From the NCBI GenBank assembly GCA_041658205.1, contig JBBAAO010000001.1, forward strand, positions 124,001-188,000: a stretch of DNA of 64,000 bases. Reading direction: 5' to 3'. A model generated the notes under the pieces. It had not been told where the DNA came from. It worked only from the letters and a program-made list of their open reading frames with translations, and did no database searches. Within the stretch, counting starts at the first letter, position 1, and each line of letters starts with the position of its first letter. Positions 34,566 through 42,600 of the stretch are shown piece by piece. A program made the position numbers and the translations under genes. Source of the DNA: Bacteroidota bacterium. Its GTDB lineage: Bacteria > Bacteroidota > Ignavibacteria > UBA10030 > UBA8401.

Positions 34566-35558
34566 TTACATCCACGAATGATCAAGATACCACTTGATCG
34601 TTTCCTTCACACCATCTGCTAAAGTTACCTCTTGTCGATACCCAAGTTCTTTTTTCGCTTTCGAAATGTCGCAACACCAATTATCTTGAATAAGATCGTA
34701 TGCTTTTTCATAATTGAGCACGGAAGGTTTTTCTTTAAATTTCGATGCCAGTTCGGAAATTCCCGCAATCATAAAGACCAACGGTTTTGGAACACGGACA
34801 CGGAATAATTTTTTATTCAAGACACTTTTTGTCACATAACCGATTTCATTCCATGTATAGTATTGTTCGCTTCCAAGAAAATAAGTCTGACCGTTTGAGA
34901 TTTCTTTTTCGCCCGCCAGAATTATTCCGCTTACAAGATCTGTTGAATGAACAAGGCTGACGTACGTATCATGGAATCCGATCAGTAGTTCCAATCCCAT
35001 ATAGGCAGATTTGAAATAGTCAAACGTCGCCGTGTCTCTTGGTCCATAAACAGCCGAAACACGCAGGATTGTTACCGGAATTTTTTCCTTAAATTTTAAG
35101 ACTTCTGTTTCAGATGCGAGTTTACTCTTTCCGTAAGTCGTCAATGGATGCGGAGAAGTAGATTCCGTAACGGGTGTCATTCCTGTTCCGGGTCCTACAG
35201 CCGTTTGACTGCTGATGTGAACGAATTTTTTGATAGTGGGATTAACGCGAGCAGTAATCTCGATCATATTGCGAGTTGCATCCTGGTTTGCACGATAAAA
35301 CTCCTCTTTCGATCTTGCCGCTACTAATCCTGCAACATGATACACGTAATGAGAGTCTTCGATCGCTTTTTCCAATGCTGCAGTGGAGAACAAATCACCT
35401 TCTACAATCTCGATCGGAAGGTTCTCCAAAAATCCGAGTTTTTTAGGATTGCGAACCAACGCTCGCACGTGGTATCCCTTGGAAAGTAATCTGTCAATTA
35501 GATGGCTGCCGATAAATCCGGTTCCTCCTGTAACAAAGGCGATCGGTTTTGAAGTCAT
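34566..35558 (-). CDS. NAD(P)-dependent epimerase/reductase (extended SDR)
   Basis: The 330-residue product has the N-terminal nucleotide motif FVTGGTGFIGSHLIDRL, HVAGLVA, SSQTAVGP and the catalytic YxxxK (TTYGKSKLASE), as in extended short-chain dehydrogenases. The 3-beta-HSD-like layout suits a lipid or steroid-type ketone. It is transcribed divergently from the SPT-like synthase about 100 bases away. In known bacterial ceramide clusters an epimerase-annotated reductase (CerR) reduces the 3-keto intermediate, which makes that role attractive, but the sequence alone does not prove the substrate. Confidence 0.85.
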   Translation of the reverse strand: MTSKPIAFVTGGTGFIGSHLIDRLLSKGYHVRALVRNPKKLGFLENLPIEIVEGDLFSTAALEKAIEDSHYVYHVAGLVAARSKEEFYRANQDATRNMIEITARVNPTIKKFVHISSQTAVGPGTGMTPVTESTSPHPLTTYGKSKLASETEVLKFKEKIPVTILRVSAVYGPRDTATFDYFKSAYMGLELLIGFHDTYVSLVHSTDLVSGIILAGEKEISNGQTYFLGSEQYYTWNEIGYVTKSVLNKKLFRVRVPKPLVFMIAGISELASKFKEKPSVLNYEKAYDLIQDNWCCDISKAKKELGYRQEVTLADGVKETIKWYLDHSWM

Positions 35559-35661
35559 AGAAAATCTCTTTCAAGAATCTGAAATTGCATTTCGTTTGAT
35601 GTTAAAGTATATTCAACACACATAATATACCAATATCAGTGTCAAAAAAGGAGTTTTTCCC

Positions 35662-36858
35662 TTGGATCTATTTCAAAAATGTATTGAATTTACCCGCGCA
35701 GATGAAGTAAAAGCTGCCGGCCTCTATCCGTATTTCCGTCCTATCGAAGCTAACGAAGGTCCGATCGTAGAAATGGCCGGACGAAAAATTATTATGGCAG
35801 GTTCAAATAATTATCTTGGACTGACCGCACATCCCAAAGTGAAAGAAGCGGCAATCAATGCCGTGAAGAAGTACGGAACAGGTTGTTCGGGATCACGATA
35901 TCTTACTGGAACGATTGATTTGCACAATGAGCTTGAAGCACGCCTTGCAAAATTTCTCGGTTATGAAGATGTGTTGTTGATCTCAACTGGCTATCAAACT
36001 GCGCAGGCAATAATTCCTACACTTGTTCAGCGTGGTGAATATATTGTTTCGGACAAAGATAATCATGCATGCATCGTTATGGCAAACATGATGGCTATTG
36101 GTATGACTGCAGAAGTAGTTAGATATAAGCATAATGATATGAAACATCTCGAGAGTGTAATCTCCAAGCTTCCAGCCGATGCCGGGAAATTGATTGTGAC
36201 TGATGGAGTGTTTAGCACCAGCGGCGAAGTCGTGGATATGCCATCCATTGTTGCCATTGCGAAAAAGTATAATGCCAGAATAATGTGCGACGATGCACAT
36301 GCAACCGGTGTTGTCGGTGTCGGCGGACGCGGAACAGCAAGTAAATTTGGACTGACTAAGGATGTTGATATTACGATGGGAACATTCAGCAAATCCTTTG
36401 CATCGTTGGGAGGATTTATCGCTTCTACAAGATCCGTTGTTAATTACATTAAACATTCTTCTCCCGCATTGATTTTTTCAGCAAGCCCAACACCGGCATC
36501 TGTTGCTTCAGCACTTGCTGCGCTTGATATTATAGAGGCGCATCCAGAACTTGTAACTCAACTGCATAACAATGCAGACCGAGTGCGAGAAGGGTTAAGA
36601 AAATTAGGATTCCATGTTGTCGGTCAACCAGAAACGGGAATCGTTTCGGTGATTATCGGCGATACGGAGAAAACTCTTGTTTTCACGAAGGAATTATTCG
36701 AAGCTGGTGTTTTCGTCAACGCATTTGTTCGCCCCGGCGTTCCTCCAGGAATGGAAATGGTGCGGACGAGTTATATGGCTACTCACGAGAATGTACATCT
36801 CGACAAGATTATTGAGATTTTTGGCATTATCGGAAAAAAACTTGGCGTTATCAGTTAA
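35662..36858 (+). CDS. Alpha-oxoamine synthase, serine palmitoyltransferase-like
   Basis: The enzyme condenses an amino acid with an acyl thioester using PLP. The 398-residue product has SNNYLGLTAHPKVKEAAINA, GTGCSGSRYLTGT, DKDNHACI (ring-stacking His135), DDAHATGVVG (210-219) and TFSKSFASLGG with the PLP Lys244. Choices are KBL, BioF, ALA synthase or SPT. The absence of glycine- or biotin-pathway neighbours and the adjacent epimerase-like reductase and GNAT genes favour SPT (serine plus fatty acyl donor). The start is TTG with AAAAGGAG upstream. A terminator follows. Confidence 0.85.
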   Translation: MDLFQKCIEFTRADEVKAAGLYPYFRPIEANEGPIVEMAGRKIIMAGSNNYLGLTAHPKVKEAAINAVKKYGTGCSGSRYLTGTIDLHNELEARLAKFLGYEDVLLISTGYQTAQAIIPTLVQRGEYIVSDKDNHACIVMANMMAIGMTAEVVRYKHNDMKHLESVISKLPADAGKLIVTDGVFSTSGEVVDMPSIVAIAKKYNARIMCDDAHATGVVGVGGRGTASKFGLTKDVDITMGTFSKSFASLGGFIASTRSVVNYIKHSSPALIFSASPTPASVASALAALDIIEAHPELVTQLHNNADRVREGLRKLGFHVVGQPETGIVSVIIGDTEKTLVFTKELFEAGVFVNAFVRPGVPPGMEMVRTSYMATHENVHLDKIIEIFGIIGKKLGVIS

Positions 36859-36878
36859 CAGTATGTAGATCACCACTG

Positions 36879-36916
36879 AACCACGCCGATCATCAGATGA
36901 TCAGCGTGGTTTTTTT
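36879..36916 (+). terminator. Terminator after the SPT-like gene
   Basis: AACCACGC-C-GATCATC pairs with GATGATC-A-GCGTGGTT, followed by a T run. The T run touches an ATG at 36917, which argues that the next gene starts at the later ATG. Confidence 0.85.
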
Positions 36917-36931
36917 ATGGAAAGAAAACCT

Positions 36932-38050
36932 ATGGCAAATTTTACCATTCGTTCCGTGCAATCCGCAGCCGATACGAAGAAATTTATCGACTTCATTTAT
37001 TCTCTTTACAAAAACGATCCCAACTGGGTTCCGCCGCTAAGAATGGATCGCGAAAAGTTGATCGATAAAAAGAAAAATCCGTTTTACAAACATTCGCATA
37101 TGGAATTGTTCCTTGCAGAACGGAATGGGGAAGTTGTCGGCCGTATTGGTGCGATTGTGAATGATAATCATAACAAAGAACACAACGACAAAGTCGGTTT
37201 CTTCGGATTTTTTGAATGCGTGAATGAACAAGAAGTTGCTAATGCACTCTTTGACGAAGCGAAAAAATATCTTCTTTCAAAAGGAATGAATGCAATGCGC
37301 GGACCGGCAAATCCATCTGTCAATGACGAATATGGATTGCTGGTGAATGGTTTCGATTCACCTCCGGTTGTTCTGATGACGTATAATCCTCAATATTATG
37401 AAACGCTCATTCTGAATTATGGGCTAAAAAAAGAGAAGGATCTTTACGCATATATTCTGAATCAAAATTCTGTCTATACGGATAAGTTCAATCGCGCGAA
37501 TGAGATTGTAAAACAACGAAATAGTCTTACGTTTCGACCAATCAATATGAAGGATTTTAAGAATGAAGTCCGACGAATTAAGGAAGTGTATAATGCTGCC
37601 TGGCAATATAACTGGGGTGCAGTGGCAATGACGGATGAAGAATTTGACGCATTGGCGGATGATCTGAAAGCGGTTGTCGAACCTGAGCTCGTGTTGATTG
37701 CAGAATCCAAAGGAAAAATGGTCGGTTTTGGCCTTTCGCTTCCCGATATTAATGTTCGATTGAAAGCAAATCGGAACGGTGGATTGCTCGGCGGATTATT
37801 GCGTTTGTTAGTCTTCAAGAAAAAAATCGATCTCGTCAGAATTATTGTTCTCGGTGTGATACCGGAATATCAAAAATCCGGAGCCGCAGGTGTGTTATTC
37901 TATGAGACCGCCGTTCGCGCAAAACGACTTGGATATCAATACGGTGAAGCAAGCTGGATCCTCGAAGATAACGTAATGATGAACCGTGCCGCTGAAGCGA
38001 TGCAAGGGAAGCGATATAAAACGTACAGAATCTATCAGCAGGAAATTTAA
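36932..38050 (+). CDS. GNAT-superfamily acyltransferase-like protein (YghO-like), possible N-acyltransferase
   Basis: The product of 372 residues begins MANFTIRSVQSAADTKKF. It has IYSLYKNDPNWVPPLRMDRE, ERNGEVVGRIGAIVND with the beta-strand pattern of GNAT proteins, MRGPANPSVNDEYGLL, and a second GNAT core VLIAESKGKMVGFGLSLPD followed by IIVLGVIPEYQKSGAAGVLF, whose Q/K-S-G-A-A loop would bind the acyl-CoA pyrophosphate. The start was taken at the second ATG since GGAAAG lies before it and the first ATG abuts a terminator. Bacterial ceramide synthase is reported to be of this type and is found near SPT genes, which supports but does not prove that role. Confidence 0.78.
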   Translation: MANFTIRSVQSAADTKKFIDFIYSLYKNDPNWVPPLRMDREKLIDKKKNPFYKHSHMELFLAERNGEVVGRIGAIVNDNHNKEHNDKVGFFGFFECVNEQEVANALFDEAKKYLLSKGMNAMRGPANPSVNDEYGLLVNGFDSPPVVLMTYNPQYYETLILNYGLKKEKDLYAYILNQNSVYTDKFNRANEIVKQRNSLTFRPINMKDFKNEVRRIKEVYNAAWQYNWGAVAMTDEEFDALADDLKAVVEPELVLIAESKGKMVGFGLSLPDINVRLKANRNGGLLGGLLRLLVFKKKIDLVRIIVLGVIPEYQKSGAAGVLFYETAVRAKRLGYQYGEASWILEDNVMMNRAAEAMQGKRYKTYRIYQQEI

Positions 38051-38125
38051 TAGTGACTGCAACACAAGTAATTCGTATTTTATAGCTACACTAGTTTTTG
38101 ACAATAATAAATTCTGAGGAAGACA

Positions 38126-39043
38126 ATGGCTGTTAAACCTGTTGAAAAAATTTGGATGAATGGGAAACTCATCGATTGGAATGATGCAAAAATTCATGTG
38201 TTGTCGCATGTGATTCATTACGGAAGTTCATGGTTTGAAGGAATTCGTTGTTACGAAACAAAAAAAGGTTCTGCAATCTTTCGACATAAAGAACATATCG
38301 TTCGATTGTGCGACTCTGCAAAACTGTATCGTGCCGAGATCCCATACACCGTGGATCAAATAATGCAGGCAAACAAAGAAACAATTAAAGCAAACAAATT
38401 AAAATCATGTTATATTCGACCGATCGCATATCGTGGATATGGTGATGTTGGCGTATATCCTATGGGCTGCCCGGTGGATCTGACGATTGCCGTATGGGAA
38501 TGGGGAAAATATCTCGGACCAGAAGCGCTTGAAAAAGGAATTGATGTTCGTTTTGCATCGTGGCAGCGTGCAGCGGGAAATACGTTCCCGACGATGGCAA
38601 AAGCAGGCGGTAACTATCTCAATTCGCAGCTGATGAAAATGGAAGCTCGTGTTGATGGCTATGAAGAGGGAATTGCTCTTGATGTGAACGGACAGATATC
38701 GGAAGGAAGCGGCGAAAATATTTTTATCATCCGCAACGGCGTGATTTATACACCGCAATTTGTCAATGCGATTCTTCCGGGAATTACCCGCGCATCCGTC
38801 ATTCAACTTGCGAAAGATGCAGGGTTTCCTGTGGTGGAAGGAAATTTACCGCGTGAAATTATCTATCTTGCGGACGAAGTATTCTTTACGGGAACAGCGG
38901 CGGAAATTTCCCCGATTCGTTCTGTTGACAGGATCACTATCGGAACCGGAAAACCTGGGCCGATCACTCGCGAATTACAGAAACGATTTTTTGATGTTAT
39001 TGAAGGCGGGAATGATCTGCACGGCTGGTTGGATTTCATTTGA
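38126..39043 (+). CDS. ilvE: Branched-chain amino acid aminotransferase
   Basis: This class IV PLP aminotransferase interconverts Leu, Ile and Val with their 2-oxo acids. The 305-residue product has VIHYGSSWFEGIRCYETKKG, YIRPIAYRGYGDVGV, the PLP lysine in TMAKAGGNYLNSQLMK, ALDVNGQISEGSGENIFI and TGTAAEISPIRSVD, all as in IlvE. GAGGAAG lies before the ATG. D-amino acid aminotransferase and ADC lyase share the fold but lack the YIRPI and GTAAEI combination at these positions. It stands alone, with no other ilv genes nearby. Confidence 0.94.
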   Translation: MAVKPVEKIWMNGKLIDWNDAKIHVLSHVIHYGSSWFEGIRCYETKKGSAIFRHKEHIVRLCDSAKLYRAEIPYTVDQIMQANKETIKANKLKSCYIRPIAYRGYGDVGVYPMGCPVDLTIAVWEWGKYLGPEALEKGIDVRFASWQRAAGNTFPTMAKAGGNYLNSQLMKMEARVDGYEEGIALDVNGQISEGSGENIFIIRNGVIYTPQFVNAILPGITRASVIQLAKDAGFPVVEGNLPREIIYLADEVFFTGTAAEISPIRSVDRITIGTGKPGPITRELQKRFFDVIEGGNDLHGWLDFI

Positions 39044-39113
39044 TTACTCACCCGCAATGTCCGACTCTTCATCGATATAGGACACTGCCTTTTTATGAAT
39101 CAACGAGAAATGT

Positions 39114-39689
39114 ATGGGGAAAGATTTCGCATTCAAGGAAGTTTTCAAATCTAAGATCAAGCCGGCATCTGTTGAAGAGATGCTCTCAAAGATTCCGGTC
39201 TTTGAAAAACTTGAGCCAAAAGAACTTCGTCAGGTTGCTTCGATTGTTCATCGGCGACAGTATGTGAAGGATGAATTTGTATTCTATCAAGGCGACCCCG
39301 GTCTTGGTATGTATGTCATTGAAAAAGGTTCCGTCGGTGTAGTTGTTGCCGGTGAAGATGGAACCAAAAAAGAGATTATTACTCTGAACAACGGAGATTT
39401 TTTTGGTGAGATTGCTTTGCTTGATGAATCTCCCCGTTCCGCTTCGGTGGTGATCAAAGAAGATTCGGAGTTGATCGGATTTTTTCGTCCGGACCTGTTT
39501 GAGATCATCGAAAAAACTCCGAAGACCGGACTGAAGATTGTTGTAAAACTTGCTGAAATGATCGGTGAGCGCTTGCGAAATATGAACAACGAATTCTCGA
39601 AACTTCGCGGCGAACTTGAACAACTTAAACAACAGAAGGAGACGAGCGATGAAAAAGCCAGCTCCAAAAAGAAAGAAACAAAGTCCTAA
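39114..39689 (+). CDS. Cyclic nucleotide-binding domain protein with charged tail
   Basis: The 191-residue product has one CRP-like cNMP-binding domain (LSKIPVFEKLEPKELRQVAS, FVFYQGDPGLGMYVIEKGSV, NGDFFGEIALLDESPRSASV), in which FGEIALL and the following RSA correspond to the phosphate-binding cassette. After it come a helix and a Lys/Glu/Ser-rich tail (LEQLKQQKETSDEKASSKKK). There is no helix-turn-helix, so it is not a transcription factor by itself; regulation of a partner is more likely. Its 3' end overlaps the universal stress protein gene by 41 bases, suggesting the two work together. Confidence 0.88.
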   Translation: MGKDFAFKEVFKSKIKPASVEEMLSKIPVFEKLEPKELRQVASIVHRRQYVKDEFVFYQGDPGLGMYVIEKGSVGVVVAGEDGTKKEIITLNNGDFFGEIALLDESPRSASVVIKEDSELIGFFRPDLFEIIEKTPKTGLKIVVKLAEMIGERLRNMNNEFSKLRGELEQLKQQKETSDEKASSKKKETKS

Positions 39690-40209
39690 ACCAACGCGTC
39701 GTGCTGTCACCAAAAAAGATGCACTTCGTCCAACCCGAGCGATTGGACTAAAAAAGATACTTGTTCCGATCGATTTTTCGGATAATTCCAAAAAAGCGCT
39801 TCGATATGCAATTCCATTTGCACAACAATTTAATGCGTCGCTTATTTTAGTCTACATTGTTGAACCGACAATCTATCCATCGGACTTTGGTTTTGGCCAA
39901 GTTGGATTTCCTGATGTGGAAAAAGAATTGCATGAGAAAGCAATCAGCGAAATGAGTGCATTGATCGATGCTGTTGTGCCGAAGACGTTGAATACACAGA
40001 CAATGGTTGGTTCCGGAATTCCATTCGTAGAGATAACAACATTTGCAAAGGAACAGGAAGTAGATATGATTATTGTAGCGACGCATGGACGAACTGGCGT
40101 TGAGCATATCCTGTTTGGCAGCACAGCGGAGAAAATTATCCGAAAAGCACCATGTCCGGTCTTAGTTGTTCGGTCAGAAGAGCATGATTTTATCGATGAA
40201 CGGGCATAA
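39649..40209 (+). CDS. Universal stress protein with basic N-terminal extension
   Basis: The product of 186 residues starts with a Lys/Arg/Pro-rich extension (MKKPAPKRKKQSPKPTRRAV) of about 35 residues and continues as a UspA domain: KKILVPIDFSDNSKKALRYA, SLILVYIVEP, VDMIIVATHGRTGVEHILFG, STAEKIIRKAPCPVLVVR. The G-x2-G-x9-G(S/T) pattern for ATP binding is present (GRTGVEHILFGSTAEK). AAGGAGACGAGCG precedes the ATG. The basic extension is unusual and could bind nucleic acid or a polyanion. Its start overlaps the cNMP-binding gene. Confidence 0.9.
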   Translation: MKKPAPKRKKQSPKPTRRAVTKKDALRPTRAIGLKKILVPIDFSDNSKKALRYAIPFAQQFNASLILVYIVEPTIYPSDFGFGQVGFPDVEKELHEKAISEMSALIDAVVPKTLNTQTMVGSGIPFVEITTFAKEQEVDMIIVATHGRTGVEHILFGSTAEKIIRKAPCPVLVVRSEEHDFIDERA

Positions 40210-40289
40210 GAGTTCTTGCTGAACGCAGACAACTTTCGTATATTTAGGACAATTAATTCACATTTTTTCACTTTTGATTTGAAGAGACG

Positions 40290-40979
40290 ATGTTAAAAAA
40301 GCAGAAAGAGCTCGCAAAGCGGGTAAAGAAACAAGACGACCTTATTACTACGTATGAAAACGCGGTTTCATGGTATGAGACAAATAAGAAACTTATTACC
40401 AATGTTGGCATAGCAATTGTAGTTCTTATCGCCGGCGGATGGTTTTACATCAACAATAACCGGACGAACAACGAAAAAGCGGCAAACGAATTTGCAAAGG
40501 TATTTTCCTATTACGATAACGGACAATATCAATTAGCGATCAACGGAGTGCCGGAAAAAAATGTTCGTGGGTTACAAGCCATTGTCAGTGATTACGGCTC
40601 AACGCAGTATGGTAACATTGCACAATTTTATCTTGCAAATAGTTACTTTAATACCGGTGAATATGATAAAGCGATGGAAGCGTACGATGACGCAAGTGTG
40701 GATGCGCCGATTTTGGAAGCATCGAGAGTAGCCGGAATAGCAGCATGTTATGAAGCAAAGTTGAATCATGCTGATGCTGCAAAATATTTTGAGAAAGCCG
40801 GAAAATCGAACGCAAATGATCCGAACACAGCGGAGTATTTGGCAAATGCCGCTCGGAATTACGCTAAAGCTGGCAACAAGGAACTAGCAATTGAACTGTA
40901 TAAGTTAATCAAGAAAGAACATTCGAGTTCGGCAGCAGCAAGGGATGCGGAGAGATATTTGGACGAACTACGAGGATAA
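40290..40979 (+). CDS. TPR membrane protein (YfgM-like)
   Basis: The 229-residue product has a charged coiled N-terminus (KKQKELAKRVKKQDDLITTY), one membrane helix (ITNVGIAIVVLIAGGWFYI) and a periplasmic TPR domain (FYLANSYFNTGEYDKAMEAY; CYEAKLNHADAAKYFEKAGK; ARNYAKAGNKELAIELYKLI). The topology resembles YfgM, an inner-membrane protein associated with the Sec translocon and periplasmic chaperones; the sequence does not allow a firmer call. A terminator follows, separating it from the nuo operon. Confidence 0.8.
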   Translation: MLKKQKELAKRVKKQDDLITTYENAVSWYETNKKLITNVGIAIVVLIAGGWFYINNNRTNNEKAANEFAKVFSYYDNGQYQLAINGVPEKNVRGLQAIVSDYGSTQYGNIAQFYLANSYFNTGEYDKAMEAYDDASVDAPILEASRVAGIAACYEAKLNHADAAKYFEKAGKSNANDPNTAEYLANAARNYAKAGNKELAIELYKLIKKEHSSSAAARDAERYLDELRG

Positions 40980-41005
40980 GCAAATCGTTTTTTCTCTTTA
41001 GTATT

Positions 41006-41050
41006 AACTGCGTCGCAGGGGGCTCAATTGCACTTTACGACGCAGTTTTG
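41006..41050 (+). terminator. Terminator before the nuo operon
   Basis: AACTGCGTCG pairs with CGACGCAGTT, followed by TTTTG. It ends about 45 bases before nuoA, isolating the nuo transcript. Confidence 0.75.
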
Positions 41051-41094
41051 TTTTAAATACATCCGGTTCTGAATCTTTACCATTCAAAAACATT

Positions 41095-41523
41095 ATGCTC
41101 ACAGAATTTGGAAACATTCTCGCTTTTTTCATCGTCGGTGCGCTCTTCACAGCCGGCGGACTTATTGCATCTTCACTTCTTCGGCCGCGGCGGCCATATG
41201 CGGAAAAACTTTCCACATATGAATGCGGTGAAATTCCCATCGGTGCTCCACATGTTAAATTTAATATTCGATTTTATGTCGTCGCGTTGATCTTCCTGGT
41301 GTTCGAAGTGGAAACTGTTTTTCTTTTTCCCTGGGCGCTGGTATACAAAGACTTCGGCATGTTCGCATTTGTAGAGATGCTCGTCTTCCTTGGAATTCTC
41401 ATCGTCGGTTATATCTACGTATGGGCAAAGGGAGATCTTGAATGGGACAAACCAATTCCGCAATTTTTACCGAAATCAAAACAACCCGTTTTTGAAGAAC
41501 ACGAAGAAACAGTATTGAACTAA
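41095..41523 (+). CDS. nuoA: NADH-quinone oxidoreductase subunit A
   Basis: NuoA is a small membrane subunit at the quinone-site end of complex I. The 142-residue product has three helices and the family motifs RPYAEKLSTYECGEIPIGAP, with the conserved Cys in YECG, and FYVVALIFLVFEVETVFLFP with the conserved acidic residues near the quinone chamber. It opens the nuoABCDHIJKLMN cluster and lies ten bases from nuoB. Confidence 0.95.
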   Translation: MLTEFGNILAFFIVGALFTAGGLIASSLLRPRRPYAEKLSTYECGEIPIGAPHVKFNIRFYVVALIFLVFEVETVFLFPWALVYKDFGMFAFVEMLVFLGILIVGYIYVWAKGDLEWDKPIPQFLPKSKQPVFEEHEETVLN

Positions 41524-41532
41524 AAATATTTT

Positions 41533-42027
41533 ATGGGATTACTCGACCAAAAATTTGAAAACTCGAACATCGTTGTTACAACGATGGATAATTTGTTGAA
41601 CTGGGCGCGTCTTTCATCGCTCTGGCAGATGCAGTTCGGCCTTGCATGCTGCGCCATTGAAATGATGGCGGCATCGGCATCCAATTTTGACATGATGCGC
41701 TTTGGTGTAATTCCGCGCGCAACGCCGCGTCAATGCGACGTGATGATCGTCTCTGGAACCGTTACGCTAAAAATGGCATCACGTATTAAACGTTTATATG
41801 ATCAGATGTCGGAACCGCGGTATGTCATCTCTATGGGAAGCTGTTCGAATTGCGGCGGTCCGTATTGGGAACATGGATATCATGTCCTCAAAGGAGTTGA
41901 CCGCGTAATTCCGGTTGATGTGTATGTGCCGGGTTGTCCGCCACGTCCGGAAGCGTTAATTGAAGGATTGATTAAGTTGCAGGAAAAGATCCGTAACGAA
42001 AGTTCCGTCCAGAAAAAAGCAGTGTAA
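41533..42027 (+). CDS. nuoB: NADH-quinone oxidoreductase subunit B
   Basis: NuoB carries the terminal N2 [4Fe-4S] cluster that reduces quinone. The 164-residue product shows the tandem cysteines in FGLACCAIEMMA, GSCSNCGGPYWEHG and VYVPGCPPRPEALIEG, which together provide the cluster ligands. Length is normal. Downstream, the spacer to nuoC contains a perfect palindrome. Confidence 0.96.
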   Translation: MGLLDQKFENSNIVVTTMDNLLNWARLSSLWQMQFGLACCAIEMMAASASNFDMMRFGVIPRATPRQCDVMIVSGTVTLKMASRIKRLYDQMSEPRYVISMGSCSNCGGPYWEHGYHVLKGVDRVIPVDVYVPGCPPRPEALIEGLIKLQEKIRNESSVQKKAV

Positions 42028-42035
42028 ATAATTTA

Positions 42036-42068
42036 AGATTTTCCAAATCTTAAAGATTTGGAAAATCT
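42036..42068. repeat. Perfect 16-bp palindrome between nuoB and nuoC
   Basis: AGATTTTCCAAATCTT and AAGATTTGGAAAATCT form a perfect inverted repeat with a one-base spacer. It lies just before and into the earliest possible nuoC start, and resembles a mobile palindromic repeat rather than a terminator. An intrastrand hairpin would also sequester an upstream TTG start. Confidence 0.75.
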
Positions 42069-42078
42069 AGAAAAAAAA

Positions 42079-42555
42079 ATGACAGCACAAGAAATTCACG
42101 ACCTCTTCAAGAAACAATTCCCCGAAGCAGTTCTCGAAGCAAAACTTGAGAATGTTGCTGATCCATTCATCAAAATTCAACCTGAAACCATCAAAGAAAT
42201 TTCCGAATTCGCAAAGAACAGCGAACAGTTACAGTTTGATTATTTAATGTGTCTCTCCGGTGTGGATTACAAGGGGAAACTTGGCGTTGTGTATCATCTC
42301 TATTCTATGGTACATCGACATAAGATGGTGTTGAAAGTAGAAGTGCCGACGGAAAATCCGAATGTACCATCCGTTGAGTCTGTTTGGAAATCAGCCAATT
42401 GGCATGAACGTGAAGCATTCGATTTGTTTGGACTCAACTTCGCCGGACATCCTGATCAACGAAGAATTTTACTGCCGGACGATTGGGAAGGACATCCGTT
42501 ACGGAAAGATTATCAAACACCTGAATTTTACAATGGAATGAAAGTTCCGTATTAA
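42079..42555 (+). CDS. nuoC: NADH-quinone oxidoreductase subunit C
   Basis: NuoC is a hydrophilic 30-kDa-type subunit of the peripheral arm. The product (158 residues from the ATG) has FDYLMCLSGVDYKGKLGVVY, HRHKMVLKVEVPTENPNVPS and the signature WHEREAFDLFGLNFAGHPDQ followed by RRILLPDDWEGHPLRKDY. A TTG seven codons upstream lies inside the palindrome; the ATG is more likely, although only an A-rich stretch precedes it. NuoC is separate from NuoD here, unlike the E. coli fusion. Confidence 0.93.
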   Translation: MTAQEIHDLFKKQFPEAVLEAKLENVADPFIKIQPETIKEISEFAKNSEQLQFDYLMCLSGVDYKGKLGVVYHLYSMVHRHKMVLKVEVPTENPNVPSVESVWKSANWHEREAFDLFGLNFAGHPDQRRILLPDDWEGHPLRKDYQTPEFYNGMKVPY

Positions 42556-42563
42556 CTTATTAT

Positions 42564-42596
42564 AGATGACCGTCACTTAAGAAGTGTCGGTCATCT
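42564..42596 (+). repeat. 33-base hairpin between nuoC and nuoD
   Basis: AGATGACCG-T-CACTT pairs with AAGTG-T-CGGTCATCT around AAG. It resembles the hairpin after nuoN at 51787-51819 in sequence and length. No long T tract follows, and nuoD starts five bases later, so it may tune expression rather than terminate. Confidence 0.65.
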
Positions 42597-42600
42597 TTCA

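Noticed and set aside
36917..36931. First ATG as the start of the GNAT gene
   Set aside because: It abuts the T tract of a terminator and has no ribosome-binding site, while GGAAAG is correctly spaced for the second ATG.
39186..39791. 201-residue minus-strand frame opposite the cNMP and Usp genes
   Set aside because: Both plus-strand genes have strong motifs, ribosome-binding sites and an operon-like overlap; no family features are seen in the antisense product.
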